Of a stretch of 64,000 nucleotides of DNA, positions 52,582 to 63,297 are shown piece by piece (positions within the stretch are counted from its first letter, which is position 1; every line of letters starts with the position of its first letter). Position numbers and translations under genes: made by a program. The DNA is from Diphasiastrum complanatum (lineage: Eukaryota; Streptophyta; Lycopodiopsida; Lycopodiales; Lycopodiaceae), in assembly GCA_029204225.1 (NCBI GenBank), contig CM055109.1:133730-197729 (forward strand). The letters are read 5' to 3'. The notes beneath the pieces are model-generated. The model was not told the origin of the DNA, made no database searches, and saw only the letters and a list, made by a program, of their open reading frames with translations.

Positions 52582-53036
52582 TGTCAGAAATGGTGAACTC
52601 CTGCAACTTTGCCGCAACACAAACACAAAGCGAAAGTCAAACGAGAATAATTCGTGAAAGTCAACGTCCCTTGACTCGAAGCACGAACGATTTGCGAATC
52701 CTTCATGAATCATAAACATACCTCTAGGACCGCTAACCGCAAAGGGTTGCAAACTGAAAAGATACAAAAGAAACGAAATGAGTGAAAGCAAACGAAAGAA
52801 ATGAAACAAACGAAGGAAAATTTTTCGCGCTGCCAGCTGGCAGCTCAACGAGCTTGGAGTGGTAGACTTCACGCCCAGCTGAAACGAGTGCAACAATGGA
52901 GAGTAACTGATTAGTTGATTAACATTAACTAGTTTTGTGATTCTGCGTTTAGCTATCTTGTAAACTCCACACAGTGTAAATATAAACTATCCTTTTTGGA
53001 TCATAAATACAAGAGAAAAAAAATAGACAAAATACT

Positions 53037-53129
<93 letters not shown>

Positions 53130-53477
53130 GTAGCGACTAGTGCAGAAAAGACAAATACTAGAAACAAAAAGAGTTGTGCATGAAAGTCTGCTAACGAGCA
53201 GAACACAATGAAAGAGCAGAGTGTCATTTCGCCAACGAGCGAGACACTGAAGATCTTGCTCTAAAAATCATACTCATAATACAATTGCTCTATTTTTGTG
53301 CTTCTCCTTGTCTTGTGTCATTTGTCTTGATTGCTAGAATAGAATGTGTTCTATGATGTGTAGTCGCGTGTCTATGATCCTGTGAAGCTTCTGTGCAAAA
53401 GAAAATTCAAAGACACAAAATCGTTTACGAATACGAAAAAGAAAATGAAAAAGAAAAATGGTTGCTCTTTCGCGACA
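52582..53477 (+). repeat. 5' LTR of copia H, 896 bp with a (GA)n tract
   Basis: It pairs with 60503-60888. The 5' copy carries an 88-bp (GA)n at 53041-53128 and about 80 bp more near 52680-52760 that the 3' copy lacks. A possible TATA-like CATAAATACAAG lies near 53002. Confidence 0.9.
53041..53128. repeat. (GA)n microsatellite within the H 5' LTR
   Basis: This is 88 bp of uninterrupted GA inside the LTR, just after the likely TATA position. Confidence 0.97.
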
Positions 53478-54666
53478 TGGTATCAGAGCCCACAGGTTAT
53501 CACTACTGATATTTGAGTAGTGATTCTCTAGATAACACAATATGGCTACAACAATCCAAACAAGAGTAGAAATCAGTCTTGATGGCGCAAATTACAGAAT
53601 CTGGAAATTCAAAATCAAAACACTTCTGAAGGGCGAAGGCATCTGGTCGGTGACCGAATTCTCAGAGATGCAGCCACCAGAGGGAGACCCCAGGAGAGCT
53701 GAATGGATCAGAAAAGATGAGTGCGCAATGGCGATCATCGTTTCGTCCATAAATGAAAATCTACTCATGTAGATTGAAGACTGCGAAAGCAGCCATGCAG
53801 CATGGGAAAGATTAAGGCAGAAGTATGAAGTGAGGACTGCAGCTTCAGTCATGCACCTTCACAATCAGCTGCAATCCATATGATGGGATGGCAACCAGTT
53901 GGATCAGCACGTTGAGAAGATCAGAACAATCTTCGCTCAGCTCGCTACATCAGGACAGGAGCACCAAGTCCCAGCACCACAGTAGCTGATGTACTTCATG
54001 AAATCTCTACCAACGTCCTATCAGCCGCTGAGAATGAAATCTTCATGAAGTAGGCTAAAGGTTTTGAAGACCCCGACAATCGACAATATGTCTGTCGATT
54101 GTAGAGATGCATCTATGGTCTAAAATAGGCATCATGAGCCTGGTACGGTCTTCTGAAGTCTCTAGACTTCAACCCTACTCAACCAGACTCTAATGTCTAC
54201 ATAAAAAGAGTAGAAAATATTTTGTGATACTGACTATCTTTGTGGATGATTCCGTAATGATAGAAAATTCCTTGATGCTGATAAAAGACACAAAGAGTCA
54301 GATTTCTGAAAGCTATGAAATCACAGATCTTGGAGAAGCAACAAAATGCCTTGGGCTAGAGATCAGAAGAGATCGAACAAAGGGCAAAATGCACTTGAGT
54401 CAGTCAGAATACGCTAGAAATGTGCTAAAGTAGTACCACATGATGGACTGCAAAGAAAAGGCCACACCAATGATAGCTGGAGCCAAGCTCACGAAGCAGG
54501 ATTGCCCAAAAATGGAAGAGAAAGAACAAAAGATGGCAAGTATACCCTACCAAAACTTAATTGATAGTCTGATGTACCTCACAATTTGTAATAGACCGGA
54601 TGTGGCTTTCTCTGTTTACACCTTGAGCCAATTTCTCTTCCAATCCTGGCCTGGCACATTGGCAAA

Positions 54667-55319
54667 TGTGAAAAATTGTCAACTAGTAGTATTTTCCTAA
54701 CTTGAGATTTTGTAGGCCTATGGCCAAATAAAAGTTAGAGATAGGTTCATACATGTATGTAGAGGCCCAAAGTATGTGTACACTACTTTTGAGGTCACAT
54801 TAATTAGAGGAGGTCGAGTGTGGAGCTCTTCTATTGGCTCATAATTTGGTGCATTCCTATTTGACCAAATTTCTAGGTATATGGGTGAATCCTATTGGAC
54901 CCCAATTTTAGCCTATCATAAGACAAGTGGCCAAGAGGCACTATGGCTGCTATAAATAGCCATCTCCACGAGTATGTACACATCTCATTTTCATTCTATT
55001 GAATGAATGTTATGCTCTTTGAAGGTCCATCTTCTTCTCTCTCACTTTTTTGTTCATATCTTGCATTCTAGCCACTAGAATTGTGATTTCTTTGTTGCTA
55101 TGGCTTCACACGTGTGAAATGCAGGTTGTAGGCTCTGAAGTACGGACAGGGACAGCAAGTTTCTGTTTGTGGAAGCTTATGATCAGATTTTGATGTTTAG
55201 TTGATGTTTAGTATGCTTAACATCACAATTTCTATCATTTTTTCAATCTAGATGTGCATAACTTCCATGGCCAAGATCTTTATGAAACTTTAGCATCTTT
55301 TGGATCTGAGTTTTTCACA
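54667..55319 (+). repeat. 5' LTR of copia B4
   Basis: It starts TGTGAAAAATTG and ends GAGTTTTTCACA. It contains a TATA box TATAAATA at 54951-54958 and the B-family core CACACGTGTG at 55107-55116. Confidence 0.96.
54951..54958 (+). promoter_or_regulatory. TATA box in the B4 5' LTR
   Basis: TATAAATA lies in a sensible U3 position, with the leader and primer site downstream. The same box is at 59557-59564 in the 3' LTR, where it could drive outward transcription into the RNase H remnant of H. Confidence 0.65.
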
Positions 55320-55331
55320 TGGTATCAGAGC
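55320..55331 (+). other. Primer-binding site of copia B4
   Basis: TGGTATCAGAGC is a perfect initiator tRNA-Met match, flush with the LTR. Confidence 0.95.
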
Positions 55332-55928
55332 ATTAGGCGGCCAAATGTGCAGGTTTTGCCAGATTTAGAAGAGATTTGTGGGCGAGTTTGCTTTTGTAGC
55401 ATTCCAATCAAGTTTCTAGCTAAAAATCTTGTTGATTTATGTGTAGAAATTGGATCTTTGTGATCAAAACATCATTTGTATGCATTTCAATTGAAGTAGG
55501 GCGAATTCCCTCTGTACTTATCAGAATAAGGAGACAAAAATTGTTTTGGAAAGAGGGAGATGCAAGATCCAACAAGATCCTATTAGTTTTCCATTCTAGC
55601 ATATAGTTTTTTGATTCAATTTCTTGCTTCTTCATGTCAAAAACTTCAAAATTGATGTAACCCTCTGATTTTCAGTTTGCTGAATGATTCAAGAGTGTAT
55701 TTCAATCTTAGGAGTGAGGGAAAAGCAAGTATATTGAGGTTTGGTCTTGGTTTGATCAAGAAATCATAAAACTAGTGGCTAAAATTAAGGAAAAAGTGAG
55801 GAAAAGAGAGAAAAAGTAAGGTTTTAGGTTCCAAATCTTTGTGATTTCTTCTTGTGTTTCATTTGTTGATTCAAGAGAGTGCTTAGTGCATTGGAACAGG
55901 TCAAAGATCAGAGATCAATCATTGCAAC

Positions 55929-58900
55929 ATGGCTACAAATGGAGGCTACATGTTGGAAAGCAATGATAGGCTTACCTCCCTCAACTATTCTACTTGGAAA
56001 GTAAGGATGGAGTCTTTGCTTGAGATGAATGAGTTGATGGATATTGTTGTAGGTGTGGAGGAGAGACCTTTGGCACCTCAAGAACAATTGAGGTATGACA
56101 AGAGGGCAAAGAAAGCCCTTCACATGATCAAGATGAATGTGACAAATGAGCTTATCAAAGAGGTTGGTAAGTGCACATCATCTAGTGAAGCTTGGGAAGC
56201 CTTGAAGAAGGTTTATGAATCCAAGTCTACTTCTAGAGTGTTGACTTTAAGAAGGCAAATCTTTTCTTGTATGCAAAAGAAGAGTGAGAATGGACATGCT
56301 TTTGTTTTGAGAGTTAAAGCATTGAATGATGAGTTAGCATGCATTAATGATGGCATAAATAATGAGGAGCTTGTTCAAGTGATTCTCAATGGCTTGTTGG
56401 ATGATCATGTTAATCTTGTTCAAAGTTATGCTATCCAAAAATGTTTACCAAGTGTTGGAGACTTGCAAGAGGTCTTGTTGGCTGAAGAATTCAGGTTGCA
56501 AGCAAGAGTGGGAGCATCTTCTACATCTCAAGGAGGAGAAGAGGAGGCAATGTTCTCTAAAGGCAAGTTCAAGGGCAAAGGTAAAAGCAATTGGTCTAAA
56601 GGGCAAGACCAAGGTGAGCACTCTACTTTTGGCAAAAAGAAGGATAGATCTAAGCTAAAATGTTTCTATTGTGGAGTCAAAGGGCATTTTGCTAGTGATT
56701 GTTTTAAGAAAAAGAGGGATCAAGGGGAAAAGCAAACCAATCTAACTATTGATGAGGGTGGGGATGAGCTTCTTTCAAATGATGCTTTTGTTATGTCATC
56801 TTGCTTGTTGGCTAATCATGGAGACATTGATCCTTGGTGGATTGATAGTGGAGCCACTTCTCATATGACATATCATAAAGAGTATTTTTCATCTTTAATG
56901 GCATTTGATGGTGATAGGAAGGTAATCTATACCGCAAATGATGGTGAGTGTGCAATCAAGGGGATTGGCACAATTCCTATTTCACTTTCTACAAATAGGA
57001 ATATAGAATTGAAAAATGTTTTGCTCATTCCATCCATTACCAAGAACTTACTTAGTGTAAGCCAAATGCTTGACAAAGGATTCAAAGTTGAGTTTGATGG
57101 TGATGCTTGCTTGATCAAAAAGGGGTGTAGTATCATTGCAAAAGGGAAAAGGCAAGGGAAATTGTTCAAGCTTGATGCATGTGTTGTTGCTAACCAAGTT
57201 GGATGCATGGCAAATGAACAAATGTCAATTCAAGAGGTATGGCATAAAAGGATGGGACATCTCAACTACAAGGCCTTGGAGGTAATAGCCAAAAAGGAGG
57301 TAGTAAGGGGACTTCCCAAGTCTCTTACTTGCTTGAATCATGTTTGTGAAGAATGTGCTTTGTCTAAATCACATAGATTGCCATATACTAGATCTATATC
57401 TAGATCTAAGATGCCTTTTTCTCTCTTGCATTCGGATATTCATGGTGTTACTACAATTAGCAATGGAGGTGCTAAGATGTATGTAACTTTCATTGATGAT
57501 TTTAGTAGATTTTGTTGGGTTTATCTACTAAAGAGCAAGGATGAGGTGTTTGATGTGTTTGTCAAGTTCAAAGTTGCTATTGAGACTCAATTTACAACCA
57601 AAATCAAATGCTTGAGGAGCGACAATGGTGGTGAATACATTTCTAACAAATTCAAAGCCTTTTGCGATGAGCATGGGATCAAGAGGGAGTACACATGTCC
57701 AAGAACACCACAACAAAATGGAGTGGCCGAGAGGAAGAATAGAACCTTGTGTGAGAGTGCAAAGGCAATGAGATTGAATGCTAATCTTCCTAAACCTTTT
57801 TGGAGTGATGCTTTGTTGTGTGCAAATTTCCTATGCAATAGATGGCCAAGTGTTGTATTGGAAGGAAAAACCCCTTTTGAAGCTTTGTTTGGTACGAAGC
57901 CTAATGTCAAGTTTCTAAGAACTTTTGGATGCATTTGCTACTTCAACATTACTCTTGATGATAGAACTAAGGAGGATCCATCTTCAAGAAAGGGCATTTT
58001 TGTTGGTTATAGTGAAGTAAGCAAAGCATATAGGATTTATGTTCCTTCAATCAAGAAAGTGTTCACAAGTAGGGATGTCATTTTTGATGAAGGTAACATT
58101 CCAAAAGTTGTTTCAAGTGATGATGGTGTTGTTGCAACTAATGTGCTTGATGACAATGGAGTTGATGACACATTGGATGTGGATGTTGAAGAAGCCTCTT
58201 CAAGTCAAATTCCAAGGAGAACTCCAAGGCATAAAGTGAAACCCTCAAGGCTCACTTATGATGGCAAAGGTAAGCAAGTGGTGGATGGATCCAACTATGC
58301 TTTCCTAACTTCTTTTGATGTACCTTCATGTGTAGATGAAGCAAGGCAAGAAGAGGAATGGATCCAAGCAATGGATCTTGAGGTTGAAGCACTTATGAAG
58401 AACAACACATGGAGATTGGTGGAGCTTCCAAAGGGCAAAAGTGCAATTGGATGCAAATGGATCTTCAAGGTAAAGACAAATCAAGATGGATCTATCAACA
58501 AGTTGAAGGCAAGGTTGGTGGCTAAAGGTTATGCTCAAGAGCATGGCATTGACTATGAGGAAACCTTTGCACCCGTGGCAAAGATGGTGAGCATAAGAGT
58601 AATCATTTCCCTTGCAACTCTTTATGGATGGGATCTTTGGCAATTAGACATTTCTAATGCTTTCTTGAATGGTGATCTTGAAGAGGAAGTCTACATGGAG
58701 CAACCCGAGAGCTATGTTTCTCATAGCAAGCCTAATCATGTGTGTTTTCTACAAAAAAGTTTGTATGGTCTTAAGCAAGCACCAAGGAGTTGATTCAGAT
58801 TTTGCAAGAGACCTTATGGATAGAAAATCCATAAATGCACATGCTATTTTCATAGGTGATGGAGCTATCTCATGGATGTCGAAGAAACAAGCAACTATAT

Positions 58901-59277
58901 CACTTTCTTCTAGTGAGGCCGAGTACAAAGCTTTGACATCATGCACAAAGGAGATGGTGTGGATCAAGAGGATGATTATGGAGCTTCATTTGCTGGATTT
59001 TTCAAAGAGTCCAATCATCTTTTGTGACAACCTTTCAGCCCAAAGTCTAGCAAGCAATCCGGTTTTCCATGCAAGGAGCAAACATATCGAGGTGGCTTAC
59101 CATTTTGTGAGAGAACAAGTGTTGGCAAAAGAGATCAAGCTTGAACATGTCCCATCAAAGGAATGTGTGGCTGATATCTTTACCAAAGCATTGGGAAAGG
59201 ACTTATTTTTCAAACATAGAACAAGTCTTGGTGTACTTTCTAAATCTATGCTAAAACTAGTTGAAGAGGGAGTGTGA
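55929..59277 (+). pseudogene. Copia B4 gag-pol, open for 954 codons then deleted in RT
   Basis: The frame from 55929 is uninterrupted through gag (MATNGGYMLESNDRL), zinc knuckle CFYCGVKGHFASDC (about residue 245), protease WWIDSGATSHM (about 303), pre-integrase HKRMGHLNY (about 438) and integrase HSDIHG, LRSDNGGEY and AERKNRTLCESAK (about 503, 562, 600), to RT KWIFKVK and YGLKQAPRS. It then stops at 58791-58793, because about 600 bp (some 200 codons, including YVDD) are missing compared with B1. The join also shifts frame. RNase H resumes in another frame at DSDFARDLMDRKS and ends ...VEEGV with its stop in the LTR. Gag, protease and integrase look functional; RT cannot be. Confidence 0.96.
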
Positions 59278-59925
59278 AAAATTGTCAACTAGTAGTATTT
59301 TCCTAACTTGAGATTTTGTAGGCCTATGGCCAAATAAAAGTTAGAGATAGGTTCATACATGTATGTAGAGGCCCAAAGTATGTGTACACTACTTTTGAGG
59401 TCACATTAATTAGAGGAGGTCGAGTGTGGAGCTCTTCTATTGGCTCATAATTTGGTGCATTCCTATTTGACCAAATTTCTAGGTATATGGGTGAATCCTA
59501 TTGGACCCCAATTTTAGCCTATCATAAGACAAGTGGCCAAGAGGCACTATGGCTGCTATAAATAGCCATTTCCACGAGTATGTACACATCTCATTTTCAT
59601 TCTATTGAATGAATGTTATGCTCTTTGAAGGTCCATCTTCTTCTCTCTCACTTTTTTGTTCATATCTTGCATTCTAGCCACTAGAATTGTGATTTCTTTG
59701 TTGCTATGGCTTCACACGTGTGAAATGCAGGTTGTAGGCTCTGAAGTACGGATAGGGACAGCAAGTTTCTGTTTGTGGAAGCTTATGATCAGATTTTGAT
59801 GTTTAGTTGATGTTTAGTATGCTTAACATCACAATTTCTATCATTTTTTCAATCTAGATGTGCATAACTTCCATGGCCAAGATCTTTATGAAACTTTAGC
59901 ATCTTTTGGATCTGAGTTTTTCACA
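59273..59925 (+). repeat. 3' LTR of copia B4
   Basis: It is the same length as the 5' LTR and nearly identical. Minus the element, the flanking sequence restores the RNase H codons of element H. Confidence 0.97.
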
Positions 59926-60502
59926 GCAAATGGCAAAACGAATCCTACAGTATCTGAAGGGTACCCAGTAAATGAGATTAACCTACAGAGCTGAAAACAA
60001 AGAAGAAAGATTCGAGCTGCATCCTATAGTGATGCGAGTTGGGTGAGCTGCAAAGATACAAACAAGTCCATAACTTGAGGATGTACCATAGCATGCGGAG
60101 CTGCAATCAGCTGGATATGCAAAAAGCAAACCTCGGTGGCTCAATCCTCTTGCGAAGCTGAATATGTCACAGCTTCAAAGGTGGCGAATGAGGTAGTGTG
60201 GCTGCAGATGATGCTAGAGGCAATCAGGATACCACAAGAAGGGCCAAGCACGATGTTGATGGACTCTCAGAGTGCCATCTATCTGTCCCAGGATCCTGTG
60301 TTCCATTCAAAGACAAAACACATACCTCTGAAGTACCATCACATTCAAGATTTGATCTCAAAAGGAGAGCTCCAGGTCCAGTATATAAAATCAGAAGACA
60401 TGATTGCAGATCTGCTCACAAAACTGCTCAACAAGCCACTCTTTGCCAAACAAAGAAAGGCAATTGGATTAAACGTGCAAAGCTACAAGGTTCAAGAGGA
60501 AG

Positions 60503-60888
60503 TGTCAGAAATGGTGAACTCCTGCAACTTTTCCGCAACACGAATATGAAACGAAAGTCGAATGAGAACAATTCGCGAAAGTCAACGTCCCTTGACTAGA
60601 TACGGAAGAAACGAAATGAGCGAAAGCAAACGAATAAAACGAAACAAATGAAGGGGAATCTTTCACACTGCCAGCTGGCAGTTCAACGGGCTTGGAGTCG
60701 TAGACTTCATGCGCAGCTGAAACGAGTGCAACGACGGAGAGTAACTAATTAGTTGATTAACATTAACTAGTCTTGTGATTCTACGTTTAGCTATCTTGTA
60801 GACTCCACATAGTGGAGATATAAACTATCATTTCTGGATCATAAATACAAAGAGAAAAAAAGAATAGACAAAAATATTGTAAGAGACA
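60503..60888 (+). repeat. 3' LTR of copia H, interrupted by GYP-2
   Basis: It aligns with the start of the 5' LTR at 52582, apart from a deletion of about 80 bp, and ends at AAGAGACA where the gypsy LTR begins. Confidence 0.9.
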
Positions 60889-62163
60889 TGTGATGCCACA
60901 AAATTGTTAAATGTTGAATAAGAACATAAATATGGCACAATTTACTCGAAATTGAAGATATGAGCTGGATAAATATAAATCATGAAGAGGCCTAAGTCAT
61001 TTTTTGGGAATATATCTCCTAAGTACTTGTCTTATAATAAAGGACAAGACCTTTAAAAGGAAAGACATTGTCTTGGATAGCCTTTACTACGTCGTCCACA
61101 CAAAACAACTAGATATGAAAAGACATGTTAAACTAGAGTAATTTTAACTCTTGGTTAAATATACCTCTTATGGTATAATTGAACGTATACTTAGTCTAAT
61201 TGTTAACTAGACCCTTTCGCGGGAGCGATGCACATGTTGTTTTAGAGGTGTAATTGTTCGTCCCGTAGAACATATATTGATCTCACACTTCAGTCTCGAG
61301 CATCGAGAGAGAAGAGTTTATGCATATGTAAGAGATTGAAGAAGTGAATAGAGTGCTGAGAGTTATTCTCCCTTATCTCTGTTCTCCGCACTGTTGAGTG
61401 TGAGTGATCCTGAGTCTACTAGCAATCTCTAACGCATTTCATGAATTACTCTCTGATCAGACAAACTCTCTAGCACATTACAGTCGTTGGCTGTGTATCC
61501 GTAAAAGATGCTCTAAGGAACTGTCTTAAAATCATTTTATTCGTCTGTCGTGAATACTTTCTTTTCGGCACTCGAATAACGACTATCTTTGGTACAGTCT
61601 AGCATGATCATTGAATAAAACTGTATGTATACATATGAGATGACAGTCCATGTCTGAAGAATCGAGTTCTTGATCTGTGTTCCTGATTGTAATTGACATA
61701 AGTTTCTAACGTGCTCTGAAACTATTCGTGTTCTTTGACCATTAAATTGGAGTTACGTTGTTGAGGACTTCTGTCTAGAAATGAACAGTTTGCGAACGCG
61801 ATTAATTAATTGTCTGCACAACCACGCATACATCAAACATTTCTTGACTCTCTATTGATACCTTAATCAGCCAGAGTGTAGTACTATTGTACTACTCTGA
61901 TAAAATCTCATCTGTAGAACGCGTTTCATTCGATTTGATAGAGGCCATATTGTTGTTTAGAAATTATTAACATTACATTCCTCAAACACAAGTAATACTG
62001 GTTACTTTCTAATGTTTGTCGACAACCAGAATAACACTCGAAACCATTTGTCATAAATTGTACCAAATACATAACTTTCTAACAATGTCCCTTGTGGGAA
62101 CGACATTATTTACTACAAAATCTATATTAACCTTGTTGGTATAGTACGACATATACCAATGTT

Positions 62164-62181
62164 TGGCGCCATTGTCGGGGA
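62164..62181 (+). other. Primer-binding site of GYP-2 (tRNA-Asp type)
   Basis: TGGCGCCATTGTCGGGGA matches the plant tRNA-Asp complement with two changes. Confidence 0.88.
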
Positions 62182-63297
62182 TAGCTTAAGAAAGTTATAA
62201 GAAATCTGACACATCCATCTCCATCTCTAGTCTATGTCAGATAGAGAATCCCGACTAGAACAATACCGTAAGCTTATAGACGACTTTCTCTGGTTATGGG
62301 CCAAGCTCTCTATCGAGCAGAAAGGATTTCTCTGTTGGGGCATAATCTAGGGGAAATTCTAGGTCGTGCCTTTCGGATTAGCAGAGTTATACATACTTTG
62401 GCTATGTATGCTCTTGAATATATTTGAATCAAAGAATTTTAATTTTTGAGGAACGAAGACAATAAGTGACATTTTTGGAAGTGAAAGTCACAGTTTCAAC
62501 TGTACAAACCACAAGTTGTTGCGGATCTAGGTGCTTTTGACGATGCAGGGTTGCTGATCAATGTAAATATGGCCTATCCTGAACTCTTCAGTCTTTATGT
62601 GGATTGGGACCGAAATCTTGCAGATTATTTTGCGGGAATTTGATACAATCTGCAAGACAGAAGGAAGTCAATTCGCTATAAGCAATTTTGTACATATTCC
62701 TTTTGGCAGTTCGGAACTTTCGCGGCAAAGACATTGTTTTTCATTCAGAATCTTTATGTTAAAGCAATTTCATAAGATTTTCAGCTCGCTATAGTAAAGA
62801 AATCACACTACGAAGTGGTTCAGATGTAGATAGAAAGTTAACTCAGGAGCTGTTTGATAGAACTTTGCTCCCGGTTAAGCTTCAAGAATTCGACAACCTC
62901 CCAATTGGCCGTTATACGAAATCCAAAGAAGACTTGTTGTTGATGAGGCTCAACAAAACTTGGAGTTCGCTCAAAAGCTACAATGATGAATTGAATTTTT
63001 TGTAAATATTTATTCTTACCTATGTCATGGTGATGATTACATGTGATGCTGAATCCAGATCTTTGAAGTTTGATGAGGTTTTGAAGATTGATTCCAGTTC
63101 TTATCAACAATTCAAAGATCAAATCAAATCAACCTATTTAATAGAAACAACAAAGACACATATTCTCTAAGATGAAAAAATATCTAAAGGACGAAACCTA
63201 TGAAGAAATATCTTTTCACCTTAACGAAAATCTGAAGAATAAGGATGATATGTTCATGAGGACGTTTCACATTTGAGAAAGGGGATATGTGATGCCA
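62182..63297 (+). pseudogene. GYP-2 internal region, decayed gag-like remnant
   Basis: Plus-strand fragments read in short frames with many stops. The position after a tRNA-Asp primer site suggests a gag relic, but no gag, protease, RT or integrase motif is recognisable. Confidence 0.5.

Larger units (their letters stand above)
54667..59925 (+). mobile_element. Ty1/copia B4, recent insertion with an RT deletion
   Basis: Both LTRs are 653 bp (54667-55319 and 59273-59925) and differ by eye at two positions (a C/T in the CCATyTCCACGAG segment and a C/T in GTACGGAyAGGG). The target duplications GCAAA at 54662-54666 and 59926-59930 are identical. The primer site TGGTATCAGAGC at 55320-55331 and a polypurine tract at about 59262-59272 are perfect. 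The low LTR divergence marks it as the youngest element in the window. An internal deletion in RT makes it non-autonomous. Confidence 0.97.
53542..60549 (+). pseudogene. Copia H gag-pol remnant, interrupted by B4
   Basis: Gag starts MATTIQTRVEISLDGANYRI and carries a stop after NENLLM. After PTSYQPLRMKSS (near 54045) it jumps to RT (CIYGLK, AWYGLLKSLDF), so protease, integrase and half of RT are deleted. RT continues FVDDSVMIENS and YEITDLGEATKCLGLEI to PDVAFSVYTLSQF. The host codons around the insertion rejoin as AHWQ|MAKRILQYLKG across 54666/59931. RNase H ends with SSCEAEYVTASKVANEVVWL, DSQSAIYLSQDPVFHSK and ADLLTKLL. Confidence 0.9.
52582..60888 (+). mobile_element. Ty1/copia H, broken by B4 and by GYP-2
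   Basis: The 5' LTR is 52582-53477 (TGTCAGAAATGG... to CGCGACA), with primer site 53478-53489. Gag is at 53542, RT to 54666, then B4 occupies 54667-59925. RNase H resumes at 59931, and the 3' LTR starts at 60503 after the purine tract CAAGAGGAAG. The 3' LTR breaks off at 60888, where gypsy GYP-2 begins, at the place where the 5' LTR carries its (GA)n run. Confidence 0.92.

Noticed and set aside
52949-53227. Open frame with a Leu-Ser repeat on the minus strand
   Set aside because: It comes from the (GA)n run inside the H LTR; it is not a gene.
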